A model generated the notes under the pieces. It was not told the origin of the DNA. It saw nothing but the letters and a program-made list of their open reading frames with translations, and did no database searches. Shown one piece after another: positions 6,710 through 10,032 of a stretch of 10,032 bases of DNA. The stretch is from Burkholderiaceae bacterium. Its GTDB lineage: Bacteria > Pseudomonadota > Gammaproteobacteria > Burkholderiales > Burkholderiaceae_E. The DNA lies in contig JAHYJF010000118.1 of assembly GCA_019428955.1 (NCBI GenBank), positions 1 through 10,032 of the forward strand. The letters are read 5' to 3'. A program made the position numbers and the translations under genes. Each line of letters opens with the position of its first letter. Within the stretch, counting starts at the first letter, position 1.

Positions 6710-8248
6710 CTATTCGGAAACGCTCACGTTCCAAAAGATGCTCTGATCGAACGTGGTGAAGCCTTGCACCTTCTGGCTATTGTAAGCCGAGTAGGTGAAG
6801 GTATCGCCAATCTTGGTAATCGGCAGATATTCCCAGGAGCGCCTATGCGCTGCGGGCCAAAGGGCCTTCGCCTCTTCGATCGAGCCGTTCTGCATCTGGC
6901 TGACCATGTCCAGCAGTTCCGCATCGTCGGTCCAGCCCCATGTTTGCGGATTGAAGAAAATCCACTGGGTCGGGATTGGGTTCAGCGAAAAGGGCTGGAT
7001 AGCTATGTCATAGTTGGCCGAGTCCAGTCGCCTCTGGCCATAGGTCGGGAAATCATAGGCCTCAATCTTTACATTCATGCCCAGATTTTGAAGCTGCGCC
7101 TGAATAATGATGGCTGCCGTGTGCCAATCGCTAATATTCGCCACCAGAAGGATGACCTCTTCGCCGTCATAGCCTGCTTCCGCAAGAAGCGCCTTGGCCT
7201 TTTCAGGATCGTTCTGATTGTAGAACTCATCGCCGGATGTCGTGTACCAGTCGGTCTGGTCCTTGATGTTGTAGGACGCGTTCAGCTCGTAGAATTCCTC
7301 GTTTGCATAGGCGCCTTGCAGGATCTCGGTCGGGTTGATCCCCGTGTTGACCGCCTGACGCATTTTCAAATCGGCGAACACGCCTTCCTTGTTGTTGTAG
7401 TTCATCATCAAGAAGCCGTTGTAGCTTGTTGCGACGCCGATATTCGGGTTACTGTCGAAGCGTGGGAAGTCGTCCGACGACAGACGCATTGCGATGTCAT
7501 ACTGGCCGCTCTGCAGACCGGCAGCGCGGGTCGCGGTATCGGGCACGAACCGGAAGTAGATCTCGTCGACCATTGCGTCCATTTGGCCTGAAAAGCCGGA
7601 CGACGCGCTGTTCAGCGACTGGTAATTGTCGTTCCTTTCGACGTGAACATACTGGTCCTGCCTCCATTCCACGAACTTGAACGGGCCGGTGCCGATGAAT
7701 TCCTTGACGCCGTTTTCATCCGCGCCCGCGCCGTCGACAACTTCCTTGGGCATGATAACGGCACTGTTCCACGACGCCAGAACATGCAGCGTGTCCACTT
7801 TTGCCTCGGGCATCGTCAGAACGACCGTGTAGTCGCCGGTCTGCTCGAACGTGCTGCCGTCAAAGAAACGCCTGGCACCGGAGTTGACCTCCATCCAGCG
7901 GTTCATCGACGCGACAACATCCTCCGACTTCATCTCCTCGCCATTGTGGAACATCACGCCTTGGCGAAGATTGAACGTGTAGGTTTTGCGGTCGTCGCTC
8001 GCATTGATGCTTTCGGCCAGATGCGGAACAGGCTGATACTCTTCGTTCAGCGTCACGAGCGTCTCGTAGAAGGTTCTGCTGATCTCGCGCGTGAATAGAA
8101 CGGTCGTGCTCTGCGCATCCAGCGTGGCGGGCTGGCTGTCATAGCCGACATTGAGCGTGCCGCCAGCCGCATAGGCCGCAACCGACCCCATTGTCAAAGT
8201 TGTCGCAGTGATGAACACTCCGAAAAATTTCCGACTTTTCGTGATCAT
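6710..8248 (-). CDS. dppA: ABC transporter solute-binding protein, family 5 (DppA/OppA type)
   Basis: This is a periplasmic receptor that delivers its ligand to the permease pair. I place the start at the ATG at 8248-8246 (MITKSRKFFGVF), not at the in-frame ATG ten codons upstream at 8278. A strong GGGAGGAGGAA (8265-8255) sits six bases before the inner ATG and would be inside the coding region otherwise. The result is a 512-residue protein with a Sec signal peptide: K/R-rich start, hydrophobic core FGVFITATTLTMGSVA, and probable cleavage after AYA (residue 27). Mature sequence follows the family-5 plan: GGTLNVGYDSQPATLD at the start, then the PHLAESINASDDRKTYTFNL block and GTGPFKFVEW later. 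No lipobox cysteine is seen. Members bind di/oligopeptides, but also nickel, opines and sugars, so the ligand is not certain; the symbol is by type only. Confidence 0.92.
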   Translation of the reverse strand: MITKSRKFFGVFITATTLTMGSVAAYAAGGTLNVGYDSQPATLDAQSTTVLFTREISRTFYETLVTLNEEYQPVPHLAESINASDDRKTYTFNLRQGVMFHNGEEMKSEDVVASMNRWMEVNSGARRFFDGSTFEQTGDYTVVLTMPEAKVDTLHVLASWNSAVIMPKEVVDGAGADENGVKEFIGTGPFKFVEWRQDQYVHVERNDNYQSLNSASSGFSGQMDAMVDEIYFRFVPDTATRAAGLQSGQYDIAMRLSSDDFPRFDSNPNIGVATSYNGFLMMNYNNKEGVFADLKMRQAVNTGINPTEILQGAYANEEFYELNASYNIKDQTDWYTTSGDEFYNQNDPEKAKALLAEAGYDGEEVILLVANISDWHTAAIIIQAQLQNLGMNVKIEAYDFPTYGQRRLDSANYDIAIQPFSLNPIPTQWIFFNPQTWGWTDDAELLDMVSQMQNGSIEEAKALWPAAHRRSWEYLPITKIGDTFTYSAYNSQKVQGFTTFDQSIFWNVSVSE

Positions 8249-8254
8249 GATGGG

Positions 8255-8265
8255 TTCCTCCTCCC
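8255..8265 (-). promoter_or_regulatory. Strong ribosome binding site deciding the binding-protein start
   Basis: The minus strand reads GGGAGGAGGAA, six bases before the ATG at 8248. It is the best Shine-Dalgarno match in the operon and argues for the shorter protein with a clean signal peptide. It also fits the need for excess binding protein over permease. Confidence 0.75.
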
Positions 8266-8325
8266 GATGATGCTTCATGGTCTTGCACCGAGCGTTTCGG
8301 TGATTTCTTTCGCCGTTTTCGCGGG

Positions 8326-9162
8326 CTATTGAGCGGCGATCATCTCCTCAAACATCCTGATCCGGTCATCGATAAACGCCTCCCAGGCGGACGGATCGTA
8401 AAATGGCGTGTAGTCGAGCCGATCAGCGCCAACCTTTTCCAGCATTCCCAGATGCGCCGGATGCAGGGCCACTGCGATGTCCACTTTTCGGCTCTTCAAT
8501 TTGTACAGGCTGTTCACATAGTCGGTCTGAAGCGACTTAGGCTGCTCCGTCTCTTCCAAATAGTCCTCCATCACCGTGATGAGCCCGATACCACCATGCA
8601 GTCCGCAGACATAGGTTTTGCCGTCCTCGTCACGGTCCTCGATGAACATCGACGTCGTTCCAGGCGTGTGGCCGGGGGAATGCACTGTATGCACTGTCAC
8701 ATGACCAAGCGTGATCGGCTTGTTGTCGGCATAATATTCGTCGATCGCGAAATCGCCACAGGCATAGCCCATCGTATGTAGCAGATCCTTCCGCTCGGTC
8801 AGGAAGACTTCGTCCTCCTTGGGCATGTAGACCTTGGCACCGGTGTATTCGGCGATCGGACGGACCGCTCCAAGATGGTCATAATGGCCATGGGACACCA
8901 GAATAAGCTTGATATCCCGCGGATCGAAGCCAAGCTGCCGGATACTTTCGAACACCAGATAGAGCTGAGCGTGCATCGTGGTGTCGATCAGGATCAGCCC
9001 TTCATCAGTACGGATGAGGTAGCCACCAACCCAGCTATTGCCCACGTAATAGACGTTCGGCGCAACCCGGAACGGCGCGAGGGCTACCTCCCACGGACGC
9101 TCACATCCCTGCGTGAGCCGCTCTGGTGGCGTCAGCGCTCTTTCCTTGCTCGTGTTCGCCAT
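8326..9162 (-). CDS. Metallo-beta-lactamase-fold hydrolase, B3-like, cytoplasmic
   Basis: This is a 278-residue metal-dependent hydrolase of the MBL-fold superfamily. The metal site is visible as SHGHYDHLG (His91, His93, Asp95, His96), SPGHTPG (His165) and a late histidine in ALHPAH (His234 most likely). This histidine set, with the late HP motif and the GHTPGTTSMF block, resembles subclass B3 beta-lactamases and their relatives. The AGD-type aspartate seen in glyoxalase-II-like members appears to be replaced (YVCGLHGG, 184-190). There is no signal peptide, so unlike true B3 beta-lactamases it should act in the cytoplasm. The ATG follows AAGGAG by 11 bases. It is the first gene of the operon, 77 bases before the importer's binding protein, which suggests hydrolysis of the imported ligand. 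Substrate could be a lactam, lactone, ester or peptide-like amide; it cannot be told from sequence. Confidence 0.9.
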   Translation of the reverse strand: MANTSKERALTPPERLTQGCERPWEVALAPFRVAPNVYYVGNSWVGGYLIRTDEGLILIDTTMHAQLYLVFESIRQLGFDPRDIKLILVSHGHYDHLGAVRPIAEYTGAKVYMPKEDEVFLTERKDLLHTMGYACGDFAIDEYYADNKPITLGHVTVHTVHSPGHTPGTTSMFIEDRDEDGKTYVCGLHGGIGLITVMEDYLEETEQPKSLQTDYVNSLYKLKSRKVDIAVALHPAHLGMLEKVGADRLDYTPFYDPSAWEAFIDDRIRMFEEMIAAQ

Positions 9163-9207
9163 GTTTGATCAATCTCCTTCTCTTCGATCCTGTCGACATA
9201 TGCGCCA

Positions 9208-9478
9208 TTACGATACCCGATAGCCGTGCGCCTCCACTAGGGACAGTTCGGTGAAACCGATTTCGCCACCCGCGCCAGGTTTGTTCACGATGACGATCGA
9301 CGCGTCGTTACCCAGATGCTTTTCGATGAACGGCGCGAGGGTAAGCGCGGCAACATACATCGGCTCCACCGCCGACGCTGAACGCCACGATCATGTCAAC
9401 CGGACGCTCGGGATACTCTGCCAACGCGGCGGTCGTTGACGCGTCAATCATCGCCGAAGCGACAAGAAACTTTCTCAT
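9208..9478 (-). pseudogene. tctC/Bug-family binding-protein remnant, frameshifted and truncated
   Basis: Proteins of the TctC/Bug family are periplasmic receptors of tripartite tricarboxylate transporters, about 320 residues long. From the ATG at 9478 the minus strand reads MRKFLVASAMIDASTTAALA, then EYPERPVDMIVAFSVGGGAD, matching the family's signal peptide and first ligand loop. The frame then breaks. In a second frame it continues AALTLAPFIEKHLGNDASIV, then IVNKPGAGGEIGF, ending ELSLVEAHGYRVS with TAA at 9210-9208. Only about 85 residues of family sequence remain; the rest is missing. The break is an ATGT tandem duplication (plus strand acatacat, 9353-9360): deleting one copy restores GADVAALTLAPF exactly. 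A ribosome binding site AAAGGTGG precedes the ATG. The remnant ends 45 bases before the hydrolase start on the same strand, so its old promoter may now drive the operon. Confidence 0.8.
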
Positions 9479-9510
9479 TGTGGTCCACCTTTGGCCCGCT
9501 GCTCACGGGA

Positions 9511-9528
9511 ATTTCTGGATACAGAAAT
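9511..9528. promoter_or_regulatory. Perfect dyad upstream of the tctC remnant
   Basis: ATTTCTGGATACAGAAAT has 7-base arms around GATA. It lies about 33 bases before the tctC-remnant start, in a position where an operator or leader hairpin would act on transcription running leftward into the operon. No regulator gene is in the window to match it with. Confidence 0.4.
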
Positions 9529-9580
9529 AGATACACACGGAAAGCCGACGCGCCAAGAAGAATCTGCTCATCATCTCATT

Positions 9581-9599
9581 ACAACATTTAAGATGTTGT
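9581..9599. promoter_or_regulatory. Perfect dyad, operator-like
   Basis: ACAACATTTAAGATGTTGT has 7-base arms around a 5-base AT-rich centre. The size and symmetry are those of a binding site for a dimeric repressor or activator (for example GntR, LacI or similar types). It lies about 100 bases upstream of the tctC-remnant start. The protein that would bind it is unknown. Confidence 0.45.
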
Positions 9600-9617
9600 T
9601 TCATAGTATGTTTTTGT

Positions 9618-9633
9618 ATGGCGCGGCCGCCAT
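9618..9633. repeat. Short GC-rich dyad
   Basis: ATGGCGCGGCCGCCAT has 6-base arms (ATGGCG/CGCCAT) around CGGC, and stands out in an AT-rich surround. It could form a hairpin in either transcript or be an operator half of a larger array with the neighbouring dyads. Confidence 0.35.
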
Positions 9634-9636
9634 TCG

Positions 9637-9679
9637 ATGATCTCCGCTTGGTTCGAGCGATCATTTTTGTGTTTTTTTT
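9637..9679 (+). terminator. Possible intrinsic terminator, plus strand
   Basis: ATGATC (9637-9642) pairs with GATCAT (9659-9664), and GCTT with GAGC inside it, leaving a 3-base bulge. The stem runs directly into five T, then a GTG and eight T. As a plus-strand RNA this looks like a rho-independent terminator. No plus-strand gene leads into it, so it may be left from a lost gene, limit antisense reading, or be accidental. Confidence 0.35.
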
Positions 9680-10005
9680 GCACTTTTTTGTACTGAAGAT
9701 GACCGAATCGGCTTGAAGAGACGCATCCCGGGCTAACCATCTTCGCCGAACCACTAGGCAGATGGAGGAAGGGCAGGAAGCGTCATGGCAAAAAGTAATT
9801 CAGCCGCTGATGTTGCAGGTGTGGCCTCGTGAGAGGCGCTTCAATCACCCGAGGTTGAGCCGCCAGTTTGCTAAGCTCGCTGTGAGTGCCGGTGACGCCT
9901 TCCCAGGGTTGTGTCGCGAAGGTGGTGGAAATTTGAAGGTGGCGCAATCTCCGGGTGAACCAAACCCACCCAACCGGCGGCTGCAACCGCCAAGGAGATC
10001 ACGCC

Positions 10006-10032
10006 ATGACGAAGAATACAGACACCAGCATG
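10006..10032 (+). CDS. Start of an unidentified gene, cut by the window edge
   Basis: ATG at 10006 is preceded by AAGGAG (9992-9997) with an 8-base spacer, an excellent ribosome binding site. The nine visible codons read MTKNTDTSM. Short polar openings of this kind occur in IS256-family (mutator-type) transposases of related bacteria, and the neighbourhood is rich in insertion sequences, so a transposase is my guess. Nine residues cannot establish it. Confidence 0.4.

Larger units (their letters stand above)
9479..10005. other. Gene-free region upstream of the operon
   Basis: No convincing protein gene is seen in 527 bases; the minus-strand frames at 9503-9754 and 9783-9986 resemble nothing and span dyads and T-runs. 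The left part (about 9505-9700) is clearly AT-richer than the operon and carries the dyads and phased T-tracts. A weak sigma-70-like pair for leftward transcription is TTGGCG, 17 bases, TATCTA (about 9530-9559). The right part (about 9780-10005) is GC-richer and is the leader of the gene starting at 10006, with an 8-base direct repeat gaaggtgg at 9918 and 9935 and a small hairpin ggcgg/ccgcc at 9976-9991. Confidence 0.5.

Noticed and set aside
8286..8302. Hairpin caccga-gcgtt-tcggtg between hydrolase and binding-protein genes
   Set aside because: On the transcribed strand it is short and not followed by T residues, so it is not a terminator; there is no other support for a role.
9251..9439. 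Plus-strand frame of 62 residues
   Set aside because: It is antisense to the tctC remnant, whose minus-strand translation matches a known family across two frames.
9436..9447. Perfect palindrome TTGACGCGTCAA
   Set aside because: It lies inside the coding remnant of tctC and 12-base palindromes occur by chance in GC-rich DNA; no spacing or repeat supports an operator.
9503..9754. Minus-strand frame of 83 residues in the AT-rich region
   Set aside because: It runs through T-tracts and dyads, has no family likeness, and no convincing ribosome binding site.
9783..9986. Minus-strand frame of 67 residues near the right edge
   Set aside because: It lies antisense to the leader of the gene starting at 10006, and the sequence is not recognisable as a protein.

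Overview
The window looks like accessory DNA from a GC-rich alphaproteobacterium, most likely a member of the Rhodobacterales/Roseobacter group. I infer this from the codon use of the transporter genes and from the insertion-sequence families, which are recognised from memory and not searched. One metabolic operon on the minus strand (about 2653-9162) is bracketed by insertion-sequence debris on the left and, probably, by the start of another element on the right.

Left part (1-2642), plus strand. The end of an IS5-family element (frameshifted transposase tail, terminal inverted repeat ending at 296) is inserted into an IS91-family (HUH/Y2) transposase gene, which has lost its N-terminal zinc-binding part within this window but is otherwise intact to its stop at 1258. 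A 414-base stretch without a gene follows. It holds the probable IS91 tail and the leader of an IS630-family element. The IS630 transposase (1673-2627) is split in two frames at a run of eight A and has all three DD34E acidic residues. The element ends about 11 bases past the stop codon of the last operon gene.

Central part (2653-9162), minus strand. Transcription runs right to left: a cytoplasmic metallo-beta-lactamase-fold hydrolase resembling subclass B3 (9162-8326); a secreted family-5 solute-binding protein (8248-6710); a 199-base gap with a strong stem-loop; then two permeases and two ATPases of a Dpp/Opp-type peptide importer, tightly packed with a 12-base gap and overlaps of 4 and 8 bases. 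The binding protein captures a peptide-like ligand in the periplasm, the permease pair forms the channel, the two ATPases drive import, and the hydrolase could act on the imported compound. The true ligand is not visible in the sequence.

Right part (9163-10032). Just upstream of the hydrolase, on the same strand, lies a broken 5' fragment of a TctC/Bug-type tricarboxylate-transporter binding protein, with a 4-base tandem duplication that shifts its frame. Upstream of it is an AT-rich regulatory-looking stretch with several perfect dyads and helically phased T-tracts. At the right edge a new plus-strand gene starts behind a good ribosome binding site; only nine codons are visible.

I found no CRISPR array, tRNA, rRNA or clearly new defence system. 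The most interesting points are the hydrolase-plus-importer operon fused behind a decayed tctC leader, the A8 slippage site in the IS630 transposase, the nested insertion elements, and the dense dyad/T-tract region that probably controls the operon.
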